Below, one piece after another: positions 8,282-17,186 of a stretch of 64,000 nucleotides of DNA. Location: NCBI RefSeq assembly GCF_001404985.1, contig NZ_JRLF01000007.1:1-64000 (forward strand), written 5' to 3'. The position numbers were made by a program, and so were the translations under genes. The notes beneath the pieces were generated by a model. It saw only the letters and a program-made list of their open reading frames with translations, searched no databases and was not told the origin of the DNA. This DNA is from Flavobacterium aquidurense. Its GTDB lineage: Bacteria > Bacteroidota > Bacteroidia > Flavobacteriales > Flavobacteriaceae. The first letter of the stretch is position 1. Each line of letters opens with the position of its first letter.

Positions 8282-9343
8282 ATGAACGTAGGAAAGTGGG
8301 TTAAATTCATAAAAGAGAATATAAACTTTTACAGAGATGGTTTTTTTGAGCTGCCTTATTTGTCAAATTCCCCTGAGGTTATTGTAAAAAGTATTGTCAA
8401 TTCGCCATCGGTTAAACATGTTGTAGAAGAACAGGCAGTTTATAGAAACAATCCTTTTTCTAAAGGGGTGATGCGGTATCGGGAAATCGAAGAAGGTTTC
8501 TGGATTATTGCCACGAGTATTACTTTTAAGAAAAATGTGATGCTAAAAGCAATTTATGATGAAGATTTTCCTATTGATTATTATACACTTACATTTTCGG
8601 TTTTTGAAAGTGAAGTAAAACTACAAAATACATTTGCTGATAAAACTCCTTTTTCGAGCAAATATTGGGGATTTAAAAGACCCGGAACAGAGGTTGGTGC
8701 TTATTTTTATAAAGGCTCTGTTTGCGAATTTTATTTGTATGGATTTAGTAAGGAATGGGCAGAACGCAATTTTTCTTTTCAGACACTTCCTGAAGACAAT
8801 CAAATTAAGAAATTCCTGAATTCAGATAAGGGATTTATTACGTATCAGGATATTGTACCAAACGCAGCAGAATTATCTAAAGAAATTTTGATTAATTTAG
8901 AAAAGAACAATCACGATTTGTTGAGTAAAGCAATTCTAAAGACACAAACATTTCAACTTATTTCTACTTTTTTTAAAAATGCTTTCTTAGATCAGCGAAT
9001 TGGAAATTATGCTCTATCAGAAACTCCGGATTACAGAAAGATTGCAAAAGCCGAAAAATTACTATTAGATACTATTACAGAACCTTTTTTAGGGGTAGAA
9101 TATATTGCTGAAAAAGTAAATATGTCTGCAACAAAACTCAAGCTTACGTTTAAATCTGTTCATGGTGTTTCGATGATGCAATATCATAAAGAAAAGAAAT
9201 TGCTTCTTGCGATGCAGATGATTCAGAATACCGATATGCAGATGAAAAATATTGCTTTGGCAACTGGTTATAAGAGTTCCAGCAAGTTTACGGCAAACTT
9301 TAAAAAACGTTTTGGAAAAATGCCTTCAGAAATACGCTTTTAA
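8282..9343 (+). CDS. AraC-family transcriptional regulator (second of a tandem pair)
   Basis: This 353-residue paralogue of the preceding gene has the same plan: a roughly 240-residue sensing region opening with FFELPYLSNSPEV and the MRYREIEEGFWII block, then an AraC double helix-turn-helix (about 255-353; VEYIAEKVNMSATKLKLTFK and MKNIALATGYKSSSKFTANFKKRF). The HTH halves are far more alike than the sensing halves, which suggests similar DNA sites but different signals. The two genes abut in the same direction and could act on each other or on the adhesin gene downstream, but that is inference only. Confidence 0.85.
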   Translation: MNVGKWVKFIKENINFYRDGFFELPYLSNSPEVIVKSIVNSPSVKHVVEEQAVYRNNPFSKGVMRYREIEEGFWIIATSITFKKNVMLKAIYDEDFPIDYYTLTFSVFESEVKLQNTFADKTPFSSKYWGFKRPGTEVGAYFYKGSVCEFYLYGFSKEWAERNFSFQTLPEDNQIKKFLNSDKGFITYQDIVPNAAELSKEILINLEKNNHDLLSKAILKTQTFQLISTFFKNAFLDQRIGNYALSETPDYRKIAKAEKLLLDTITEPFLGVEYIAEKVNMSATKLKLTFKSVHGVSMMQYHKEKKLLLAMQMIQNTDMQMKNIALATGYKSSSKFTANFKKRFGKMPSEIRF

Positions 9344-9606
9344 GCGCTGTAAAATTCTTTCTTTTTCTCATTTCTGATTCTGGATTTTTATTTTTTTTGT
9401 GATTTTTTTAACATTAAAAAAATAAATTTTAAAATTTTAATTAATTGTTATTCAGTTGTTTATCTTCTTTGTATTTCCCTTTTGTTTTGGCTTGATTTTG
9501 CGCGAGACAGAGTTGGTCGTTTCGGGCTATTGATGTGTCCGAATGGGCTATTCGACGATTTTATTTCAATATATTTTTGCTGGTAAATAAATCTAAACAA
9601 ACCAGT

Positions 9607-12600
9607 ATGAAATTAAAACTACTCTATTTAGCGGGTATCCTATTTCTTTTAAGCAATATGATATACGCTCAAAATCCCCCTGTTGCGATAGCAAAAAACA
9701 TTACTGCAAAGCTTGACGCTGCAGGAAATGTGACTGTTTTGGCTTCAGCCCTGGATAATGGTTCTACAGATAATGTAGGAATCAATAATTATATGTTAAC
9801 AACCTCTACCGTTGGGATTTCTTGCGGTACAGTAAATGAAAATCAAAATTTAAATCTTACTGCACCGGCAGGTTACATATTTTCTGCAATAAATTTTGCG
9901 AGTTATGGTACACCATTTGGTAGCTGTGGTAATTTTCAATTGGGTTTTTGTGATTCACCCTACAGTAAAAGTATAGTGTCAAATGTGCTGCTTAATCAGA
10001 ACTCGGGAACTATTCTTGCTGATAATGGAACATTTTATTTCGATCCATGTCCTAATACACCAAAGTTGCTGTATGTTGAAGCATTTTATCAACCTTCAAC
10101 AGCCGTAATTCAATCTTCAATAAGTTATACTTGTGAAGATATAGGAGATCATACCGTAAACTTAATCGTTACGGATACAGATGGAAATAAAAGTTATGCA
10201 ACTGCAATTATTACTGTTGTAGATGATCTTGCTCCTGTAATAACATGTGTCAATAATATTGAAGTTAATAACGATCCTGCAATTTGTGGCGCTATAGTAA
10301 CTTTCACAAAGCCTGTAGTTACTGATAATTGTACAAGTTCTGTACCAATAGGCTTAACATTTACAAATGCGGGTGCAACAGGAAGATTTGGTCCAACTCA
10401 GACGCAATGTGATGCTGCGTATGGGGCTGGAGTTGTTGTTGTAAATACTCAGGGCTTTCAGGAATGGACAGTTCCTAAAACCGGAAAGTACAATATTCAG
10501 GCTTTAGGAGCTTCTGGTGGAAATGCAGCTAATTTTATAGGAGGAAATGGTGCCAGTATAAGTGGAGAAGTTGATTTGACAGCAGGAGATATTATTAAAA
10601 TTGTTGTAGGACAACAAGGTCAAGCCACAACTGATAATCAAGGAGCTGGTGGTGGTGGTGGATCATTTGTTACTACCCTTAGTAATAATCCTATCATTGT
10701 TGCCGGTGGTGGTGGTGGTAATGGTCTACAAGACAGTGCTTCTAAGCAAGCTTCTGTAACGACAACAGGTAATAATGGGAATTATGGAGGATATGGAGGA
10801 ACCGCTCTAAACGGTGGTAATATTGGTCCAGGTAATAGTATTGCAGCCGGTGGTGGTGGTGGTTTTAATACGAATGGTTCAGATGGTCTTGCGAGATCAA
10901 GTAAAGGTGGTTTTTCATTTTTAAACGGAGCTGTTGGAGGTGTAAATGAATCAGCTACAACCGGCGGCGGTTTCGGCGGCGGCGGCGGCGGTGCTAATAA
11001 CTGCGGTTATGGCGGCGGTGGCGGCGGTTACGCTGGTGGAGGTCCTGCTGGATATAATGGTAATTGCGGTGGAAATGGTGGTGGTGCCGGATCTTTTAAT
11101 TCTGGTGCAAATCAAATTAATGTTGGAGGCCAGAATTCAGGAATGGGTAAAGTAATTATTACTTTAGTAGAACCTCCAATTGCACTTTCTCAAACTGATG
11201 TAACAGGCTTAACTTCAGGATCTGTATTTCCGGTAGGAAAAACAACTTTAACATACACTGCAACAGATAAAAATGGTAATTCAAGTTCATGTTCTTTTGA
11301 TATTACTGTAAAAGATAATGAGAAACCTGTAATTACTGCTGCTGCTGATCAAACGCAGGCTGTAGATGCAGGACTTTGTTCTGCTATAGTTACTGTTACA
11401 GCACCAACAGCTACAGACAATTGTGCAGTTGTGAGTTTAATAAATGATTTTAACGGAACAGCAGATGCTTCAGGAACTTATCCTGTAGGAGTGACAAATA
11501 TTATTTGGACAGCAAAAGATGCTGCTGATAATTTTGCTACATATACTCAAAAAATTACTATTAGTGATACTGAGTTGCCAACTGTTGTAACTAAAAATTT
11601 TACAGCTCAACTTGATGCATTAGGAGTTGCAACAATTCAGGTTTCTGATATTGATGATAATTCATCTGATAATTGCGGAATTGATACAAGAACATTAGAT
11701 GTATCTTCATTTACTTGTTTAAATCTTGGAGCAAATACCGTTAATTTAGAAGTTACAGATATTCATGGTAATGTTTCATCAGCTACAGCTACTGTAACTG
11801 TCGAAGATAAAATGGCGCCAATTGTTGTGGTAAAAAATATCACAGTTCAGCTTGATGCAGCAGGAAATGCTACAATCCAGGCTTCTGATATTGATGATAA
11901 CTCATCTGATAATTGCGGAATCGCTACAAGAGAATTAAATATAACTTCATTTACATGTGCTAATATTGGACAAAATACAGTTCAGTTAAAAGTTACAGAC
12001 AATAGCGGAAATTTTGATACTAAAGATGCTATTGTAACTGTTGAAGATATAATTGCTCCAACTGTTGCAGCAAAAAATATTACTGTTCAGCTTAATGCTA
12101 CAGGTATCGTAACAATTCAGGCTTCTGAAGTTAATGATAATTCAACTGATAATTGTGGAATTACTACATGGACTGTTTCACCAGATACATTTTCATGTGC
12201 GAACATAGGTGACAATACAGTTACTCTTACGGCTACAGATGCATCTGGAAATTCTTCTTCTGCAACTGCAATCGTAAAAATTGAAAACAAAATTTTACCA
12301 AACGTATTGACAAAAAACATCACGATTGGTCTTAATGCATCTGGAAATGCTTCGATTGTTCCTGCTGATGTTAATAACGGATCAACGTTTTCTTGCGGAA
12401 CTCCAACTTTAGTAGTTTCTCCTAATGCATTTACATGTGCAAATATTGGTGCAAACCTTGTTACATTGACGGCTACAGATGCATACGGAAACGTGTCGTC
12501 TAAAACGGCAACTGTAACTATTCAGGATAAAATTGCTGCAACTGTAATTACTAAAGATTTAACAGTTCAGCTTGATACTACAGGAAATGCGGCAATAACA

Positions 12601-13443
12601 GCTGCTCAAATCGATAATGGAAGTTTTGACCTTTGCGGAATTGCTTCAATTACGGTTAGTCCAAATACTTTTAGCTGTAATAATGTTGGAGAAAATATAG
12701 TAACACTTACTGTTAAGGATGTAAACGGAAACATTTCTACAGAGATTGCAATTGTAACGGTTAAAGAGAGTGTTCTTCCAGTTGCAAAAACTCAGGATCT
12801 TACAGTTGAACTTGATGCATCCGGAAATGTTGCAATAACAGCCAATCAAATTAATAACGGAAGCTCAGATAATTGTGGTATTGCTGCAATAACTCTTGAC
12901 AAGCTTTCTTTTAATTGTACAAATGTTGGTGTAAATACAGTTACGTTAACGGTAAAAGACAAAGCTGGAAATATAGCAACTGCTACTGCAAAAGTGACTG
13001 TTGTAAATAAATTTGGAGATAATGATAATGACGGAATCCCGGATAATTGTGATAATGATGATGACAATGACGGAATTTCAGATACATCAGACAATTGCCC
13101 AATTACAGCTAATCCTTATCAGGAAGATCGCAACCATAACGGTATAGGTGATGCTTGTGATAAAGATCAAATGAATATTTCTGAAGCTTTTACTCCAAAC
13201 GGAGATGGTATTAATGATACCTGGATTATTTCTAACATTGAAAATTATCCTAACTCACTAATACGTGTTTTCAATCGTTGGGGAACAGAAGTATTCGTTG
13301 CCAGAAATTACCAAAATGATTGGGATGGACATTACAAAGGAAATTCCAGCTCTTTACCTGAGTCTAGCTCATATTACTATCAAATCGATTTAGATGGTAA
13401 CGGTTCTATAGACAAGCAAGGTTGGATCTACATTAACAGGTAA
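9607..13443 (+). CDS. Large secreted repeat adhesin with T9SS type B (gliding-motility) C-terminal domain
   Basis: This 1278-residue protein has a signal peptide (MKLKLLYLAGILFLLSNMIYAQ), seven related ~80-residue repeats of the KNITVQLDAAGNATIQ...DNCGI type (one at the N-terminus, six in tandem at about 657-1130), two HYR-like repeats (about 217-655), a thrombospondin-3-like acidic calcium-binding stretch (about 1136-1186), and a C-terminal domain opening AFTPNGDGINDTW and ending GWIYINR (about 1190-1278). The last is the gliding-motility-associated type B sorting signal, so it should leave the cell by the type IX system. A SUEL-like lectin segment (about 71-161) splits the first repeat and a glycine-rich domain (about 286-518) splits the first HYR repeat. 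ATG 9607 is preferred over GTG 9535 because it begins the signal peptide. The PorP/SprF gene follows 24 bp later. Confidence 0.9.
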   Translation: MKLKLLYLAGILFLLSNMIYAQNPPVAIAKNITAKLDAAGNVTVLASALDNGSTDNVGINNYMLTTSTVGISCGTVNENQNLNLTAPAGYIFSAINFASYGTPFGSCGNFQLGFCDSPYSKSIVSNVLLNQNSGTILADNGTFYFDPCPNTPKLLYVEAFYQPSTAVIQSSISYTCEDIGDHTVNLIVTDTDGNKSYATAIITVVDDLAPVITCVNNIEVNNDPAICGAIVTFTKPVVTDNCTSSVPIGLTFTNAGATGRFGPTQTQCDAAYGAGVVVVNTQGFQEWTVPKTGKYNIQALGASGGNAANFIGGNGASISGEVDLTAGDIIKIVVGQQGQATTDNQGAGGGGGSFVTTLSNNPIIVAGGGGGNGLQDSASKQASVTTTGNNGNYGGYGGTALNGGNIGPGNSIAAGGGGGFNTNGSDGLARSSKGGFSFLNGAVGGVNESATTGGGFGGGGGGANNCGYGGGGGGYAGGGPAGYNGNCGGNGGGAGSFNSGANQINVGGQNSGMGKVIITLVEPPIALSQTDVTGLTSGSVFPVGKTTLTYTATDKNGNSSSCSFDITVKDNEKPVITAAADQTQAVDAGLCSAIVTVTAPTATDNCAVVSLINDFNGTADASGTYPVGVTNIIWTAKDAADNFATYTQKITISDTELPTVVTKNFTAQLDALGVATIQVSDIDDNSSDNCGIDTRTLDVSSFTCLNLGANTVNLEVTDIHGNVSSATATVTVEDKMAPIVVVKNITVQLDAAGNATIQASDIDDNSSDNCGIATRELNITSFTCANIGQNTVQLKVTDNSGNFDTKDAIVTVEDIIAPTVAAKNITVQLNATGIVTIQASEVNDNSTDNCGITTWTVSPDTFSCANIGDNTVTLTATDASGNSSSATAIVKIENKILPNVLTKNITIGLNASGNASIVPADVNNGSTFSCGTPTLVVSPNAFTCANIGANLVTLTATDAYGNVSSKTATVTIQDKIAATVITKDLTVQLDTTGNAAITAAQIDNGSFDLCGIASITVSPNTFSCNNVGENIVTLTVKDVNGNISTEIAIVTVKESVLPVAKTQDLTVELDASGNVAITANQINNGSSDNCGIAAITLDKLSFNCTNVGVNTVTLTVKDKAGNIATATAKVTVVNKFGDNDNDGIPDNCDNDDDNDGISDTSDNCPITANPYQEDRNHNGIGDACDKDQMNISEAFTPNGDGINDTWIISNIENYPNSLIRVFNRWGTEVFVARNYQNDWDGHYKGNSSSLPESSSYYYQIDLDGNGSIDKQGWIYINR
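10975..11030 (+). repeat. GGC/GGT triplet tract inside the glycine-rich domain
   Basis: Five GGC codons in a row at 10975-10989 plus more GGC/GGT runs to 11030 encode polyglycine. The rest of the glycine-rich domain uses GGT and GGA almost only, as expected in an AT-rich genome. The tract stays in frame and could expand or shrink in steps of three by slippage. Confidence 0.6.
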
Positions 13444-13467
13444 TTGTAAAAAAATAAAATTTTAGAA

Positions 13468-14355
13468 ATGAAAATAATCAAAAATATATTGGCGGGAGCA
13501 TTACTACTTTTTAGTAGTATGCTTTTTGCCCAACAAGAAAGTCTTCTGACAACATATCGTTATCATATGAATATTGTGAATCCGGCCTATGCAGGTGTTA
13601 ACGGAGAAACTGTTTTAGTGAGTACAATTCGTCAGCAATGGACAGGGATTAAAGATGCACCTCAAACGCAGGCTGTTTCTTTTGGAACATCAGTAGGAAG
13701 TAATCTTGGAGTAGGTCTTTCTATGGTTTATGATAAAACCTTTATCGAAAAACAAACCCAATTAGGAATTGATTTCTCTTATAAACTTCAGGTAGGTGCT
13801 CTTACTGATTTGTATTTAGGAGTAAAAGCCGGAGGTAATTTCTACAATGTTAATACTTCAGGGCTTGAAACTTACTCGCCTCAGTCAGATCCTGCTTTGG
13901 TTACCATCAATCAGTTTAATCCAAATGTAGGTGTTGGAGCTTTATTAAAAAATGACAAATTTTTCGTATCCCTTTCTGTCCCAAGAATGTTAAATACTGA
14001 ACGTGCAAAAAATAAAGACGGTTATACTTCTGTAGCTACAGACAGAGCTCACGTTTATTTAAGCAGTGGTTATGATTATGATTTTGAAACAGCAACAGCT
14101 TTAGTTTTAAAACCTTCATTCATGATGCGTTATGTAAATGGTGCACCACTTTCTGTAGATATTAATTTAATGCTTCAAATAGAGAAATTCCTGGAAGTAG
14201 GAGGAAGCTATAGAATTAATAATGCTTATGCGGCAATAGCGGGTTTAACTATCAGCGAGCGCTTAATGCTAGGTTATGCTTACGAAACCGGAATTGGCAG
14301 TGCAATTGCAAGTGCTAAAAACTCAAATGAATTTTTTCTTCGCTTTAAGTTTTAA
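13468..14355 (+). CDS. PorP/SprF-family type IX secretion outer-membrane protein
   Basis: The 295-residue protein has a signal peptide ending in LLFSSMLFAQ, followed by the family's opening LLTTYRYHMNIVNPAYAG and an all-beta remainder ending in FFLRFKF, a typical outer-membrane barrel terminus. PorP/SprF proteins pair with T9SS substrates that carry the type B C-terminal domain and help hold them at the cell surface. Its position directly after such a substrate (24 bp) makes it the likely dedicated partner of that adhesin. No Shine-Dalgarno; AAAAATAAAATTTTAGAA precedes the ATG. Confidence 0.92.
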   Translation: MKIIKNILAGALLLFSSMLFAQQESLLTTYRYHMNIVNPAYAGVNGETVLVSTIRQQWTGIKDAPQTQAVSFGTSVGSNLGVGLSMVYDKTFIEKQTQLGIDFSYKLQVGALTDLYLGVKAGGNFYNVNTSGLETYSPQSDPALVTINQFNPNVGVGALLKNDKFFVSLSVPRMLNTERAKNKDGYTSVATDRAHVYLSSGYDYDFETATALVLKPSFMMRYVNGAPLSVDINLMLQIEKFLEVGGSYRINNAYAAIAGLTISERLMLGYAYETGIGSAIASAKNSNEFFLRFKF

Positions 14356-14419
14356 TAAATCCCCAATTATATAAAATTATTCAGCGAGGATTTAGTTTTA
14401 TTTTTATTTTGAGTAGTAA

Positions 14420-14452
14420 AAAAGAGGACATCTATTATAGATGTCCTCTTTT
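14420..14452. terminator. Strong terminator between convergent genes
   Basis: Arms of 15 bp (14420-14434 and 14438-14452) close a 3-base loop. Poly-A precedes and poly-T follows the GAGGACATCTA stem, so it can act on both strands: for the PorP/SprF gene (plus) and for the 14491 gene (minus). Confidence 0.88.
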
Positions 14453-14490
14453 GATTTTATACAAACAGATAAAAAATTTAAAATTAGATT

Positions 14491-15063
14491 TTATCCTATT
14501 TTCTTCAAAACTTCTTTAGCAACGGCTTTGTAAGCAGCAGAATGATCTGCATAATCTTTGTTTAATATAATCTGCAATTCAGGATGAATCCAGTCGTAAT
14601 GATTTCCCAGAACATACAAAGTTCGTATTGAATATGCTTTTGTAGCAACTTTTACATCATTGATCAGCCAGTCAAAAGAAGCCTCAATACAATCCTGCAG
14701 ATTTTCTTCGGAAAGTAAAATGCTGTTTTCATTTTTCTTGTAATGTGATTTTACTAAAAGCTGAACCACTTTAGCAATTGGTCTAATCGAACTTTCATCT
14801 TTTAAAACTTTCAGATTAGAACAAAAGAAATCAAGATGAGGCTGCAGCCAGAGTAATTCTTCGTAAGAGACAAATTCCAGAATCCAACATGCTTTATGAT
14901 TGTTTTTGTTTGATGGAGAAAAACAAATAGAAATTAATTCATTAAATAAATACTGGTTTTCTAAAACGTTTTGCGCCGCCATAAGTCGGTTTTCCCGGTA
15001 AGCATTTACGTAGTCGAGTTTTGTTTGTAATTCAGACGACATCTTTTTAGGTTTAGTGCACAT
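14491..15063 (-). CDS. Uncharacterised helical-repeat-like protein
   Basis: This 190-residue soluble protein is almost all helix (for example DYVNAYRENRLMAAQNVLENQYLFNELISICF), with a HEAT-repeat feel in AFDWL, VATKAYSIRTLYVLGNHYDWIHPELQIIL and AYKAVAKEVLKKIG. I recall near relatives in flavobacterial genomes labelled adenylosuccinate lyase, but none of the lyase signature is present, so that name should not be carried over. Its ATG at 15063 directly abuts the stop of the TonB receptor gene, which implies coupled translation; a second ATG at 15042 is possible. The function is unknown. Confidence 0.7.
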   Translation of the reverse strand: MCTKPKKMSSELQTKLDYVNAYRENRLMAAQNVLENQYLFNELISICFSPSNKNNHKACWILEFVSYEELLWLQPHLDFFCSNLKVLKDESSIRPIAKVVQLLVKSHYKKNENSILLSEENLQDCIEASFDWLINDVKVATKAYSIRTLYVLGNHYDWIHPELQIILNKDYADHSAAYKAVAKEVLKKIG

Positions 15064-17160
15064 CTAAAATAAGTAATTTAATGAAATACTTCCATAATAA
15101 TTTACAGGAAGTCCGGGATAATAATATCGTGGACTTGTGTTGCCAACCGCAACGGCATTGGGTAAAATCATAGAAGCATATTTTTCATCAGTTACGTTAT
15201 TAATACCAAAAGCCAGATTCGTATTTAAATTCGGCAGAATTTCTAATCGATATCCTGTTTTTAAATTAATAATATGATATGAATCTGAATAAGCAGAATT
15301 AGTATCATTTAAGGGGATTTTATCTGTAAACTGAAAATCAGCAGAAAAATAAATACCCAAAGAAGTATTTAAAATTATTCCCGCATTTACTTTATTCGCC
15401 GCAACTCCGGTTAACTTATTTCCGGAATAATCCTTTCCGCTGTCGACAAATTTTTTAAACTCATATTTGCCTAAAGAAGCGGCAACAAAAGAATTTAAAG
15501 TAAAAAAACGGTTGATTGACCAATTGTGTTTTGCAGAAAATTCGATTCCTTCATGAAAAGTTTTGCCTGCATTTATACCTTCATATTGATCATCGCCAAT
15601 TCTTTTGGCTACCAATAAATCTTTTATTTCCATTCGATAAACAGCAAATTCCGTATATAAATTTTTGTTGAAAAAGTAGAATTTTCCACCAGCCTCAAAA
15701 TTATAACCGCTTTCAGGTTTTATATCCGGATTGATATTTCCGGAACTTGTAAGTGTTTCTTCGGTAGCAGGTAATGAAAAACCGCGACTTGCTGAGAAAT
15801 ATAATGTTCTTTCCTGATTAGCTTTAAACAGGAAAGATAATTGTGGAGAAAAAATCCCATTATAACGGTACTTTTCAGTTGTCGTTTTGGCTGGAAGAAA
15901 GTTCGTTAACTCAAAATGCGTTTCATTATAATTTAATCCTGCCTGAATTTCGAACTGATCAGAAAGTAAAGTCCTTATTTGTGAAAAAATATTATAGAAA
16001 TGCCTTTTCTGATCGGTTTCAGTAAGTTGATTTCCTTGTAAACTTCCTTGACCATTATTGGTTTTGTAAAGATTTTCAAAAGTGTTTCCGTTATAATTAT
16101 CGGTAAAATATTCGATTCCGGCAATAAATTGATTTTCTGTTTTTCCTGTTTTAAATTTTCCTGAAAATTGCGTTCTTCCGCCAGTTCCAAAAGTATATTG
16201 ACGTAAAACGTCAAAAGGTCTTGGCTCATTACTGTCCTTATAATTGACAAAAACAGATGTTGAATTATTCAGATTTTCATTGATCTTAAAATCATAAGCC
16301 AATCCAGCAAGAGTCGATTTGTATTCCTTAAATCCTTTTGAAGCTACCCAGGTTGGAGCTCCCGATTTTGGATTACTATTAAATACTTCCTTACTTATAG
16401 AACTCGGAATGTAAGCTTTTAAATAGGTGTAATTCGAAAAATAAGTAAGCTTGCTATTTTCTTTTTTGAATAATTCTCCTGCCACGGTAACGCCTTCACG
16501 TTTGTACGAACTGTTTTCTCGCCATCCATCGGTTTTTAGATTATGGTAACTGATATTAAGACTTGAACTTTTCTCATTCAGACTATAATTCAAACTATTT
16601 TTAAGTAATCCAAACGAACCAAAAACACTACTAACGCTCGCATTTTCTCCATTTGTTTTTGAAAGTTGAGGTGAAATTAAGATCGCCCCACCAAGACCTG
16701 CACCATAAATGCTCGAAAGAGGCCCCTTGATCACTTCGATCTGGCCAATATTTTCTAAATCAATATCATCAATAACCGTTTCACTGTTTCCTGAAGTTAA
16801 CGGAATACTGCCATAAAATGCCCTGATTTTATTGGTGCCATAAGGAGATCTTGCACCAATACCCCGAATTGAAATTCGGGTAGTTGTAAAATTGGAAGAT
16901 TGCATAAAAACTCCCGGAATTGTATTAATTACAGTGGTAATATCTGTAGCATTATTTTGCAGAAGATCTTTTTTTGATAAAACGCCAATAGAAGCGGGTG
17001 TATTTTGCAATCTATTATTAACATGAAGCGAACTTATATATACTTCATCTAATTTTTGAGTTTTTACAGAATCGATAGTTTTACTTTCCTTTTCTTGCGC
17101 TTTACTATTTTGAAAAACGCAAAACACAAAAAAGAGAAAACAATATTTTTTTAAAATCAT
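15064..17160 (-). CDS. TonB-dependent outer-membrane receptor
   Basis: The protein (698 residues from ATG 17160) has a signal peptide (MILKKYCFLFFVFCVFQNSKAQ), an N-terminal plug domain (about 45-160: LDEVYISS TonB-box-like start, IRGIGARSPYG, IEVIKGPLSSIYGAGLGGAI) and a 22-strand-type beta barrel ending in YGSISLNYLF. It imports an unknown ligand using TonB energy. There is no SusD partner and no carboxypeptidase-like N-terminal repeat, so it resembles iron-complex/vitamin receptors more than SusC. The ORF extends to 17205, but ATG 17160 starts the signal peptide. The neighbouring sugar dehydrogenase gene is on the same strand upstream, separated by a repeat array. Confidence 0.9.
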   Translation of the reverse strand: MILKKYCFLFFVFCVFQNSKAQEKESKTIDSVKTQKLDEVYISSLHVNNRLQNTPASIGVLSKKDLLQNNATDITTVINTIPGVFMQSSNFTTTRISIRGIGARSPYGTNKIRAFYGSIPLTSGNSETVIDDIDLENIGQIEVIKGPLSSIYGAGLGGAILISPQLSKTNGENASVSSVFGSFGLLKNSLNYSLNEKSSSLNISYHNLKTDGWRENSSYKREGVTVAGELFKKENSKLTYFSNYTYLKAYIPSSISKEVFNSNPKSGAPTWVASKGFKEYKSTLAGLAYDFKINENLNNSTSVFVNYKDSNEPRPFDVLRQYTFGTGGRTQFSGKFKTGKTENQFIAGIEYFTDNYNGNTFENLYKTNNGQGSLQGNQLTETDQKRHFYNIFSQIRTLLSDQFEIQAGLNYNETHFELTNFLPAKTTTEKYRYNGIFSPQLSFLFKANQERTLYFSASRGFSLPATEETLTSSGNINPDIKPESGYNFEAGGKFYFFNKNLYTEFAVYRMEIKDLLVAKRIGDDQYEGINAGKTFHEGIEFSAKHNWSINRFFTLNSFVAASLGKYEFKKFVDSGKDYSGNKLTGVAANKVNAGIILNTSLGIYFSADFQFTDKIPLNDTNSAYSDSYHIINLKTGYRLEILPNLNTNLAFGINNVTDEKYASMILPNAVAVGNTSPRYYYPGLPVNYYGSISLNYLF

Positions 17161-17186
17161 AAAAGAGTTTGTTGAGCATAAAAAAA

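Noticed and set aside
9344..9606. 263-bp gap before the adhesin inspected for a tRNA, small RNA or second promoter
   Set aside because: AT-rich with TATCTTCT near 9461 but no TTG at the right distance, no cloverleaf and no clear hairpin.
10946..11155. Plus-strand open frame of 69 codons rich in Ala/Val within the adhesin
   Set aside because: It is the +1 shadow of the GGT/GGC glycine tract of the adhesin gene; no independent start context.
11574..13015. Regular ~240-bp DNA spacing considered as a tandem DNA repeat or CRISPR-like array
   Set aside because: The period comes from ~80-residue protein repeats that have diverged in DNA; there are no short identical repeats with spacers.
15975..16250. 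Minus-strand 91-codon frame within the TonB receptor gene
   Set aside because: Same-strand frame shadow of the receptor barrel; composition follows the receptor codons.
1504..17160. Possible genomic island next to the IS
   Set aside because: Genes from 1504 on have host-like composition and include core purine genes; no integrase, tRNA site or compositional break beyond the IS itself.
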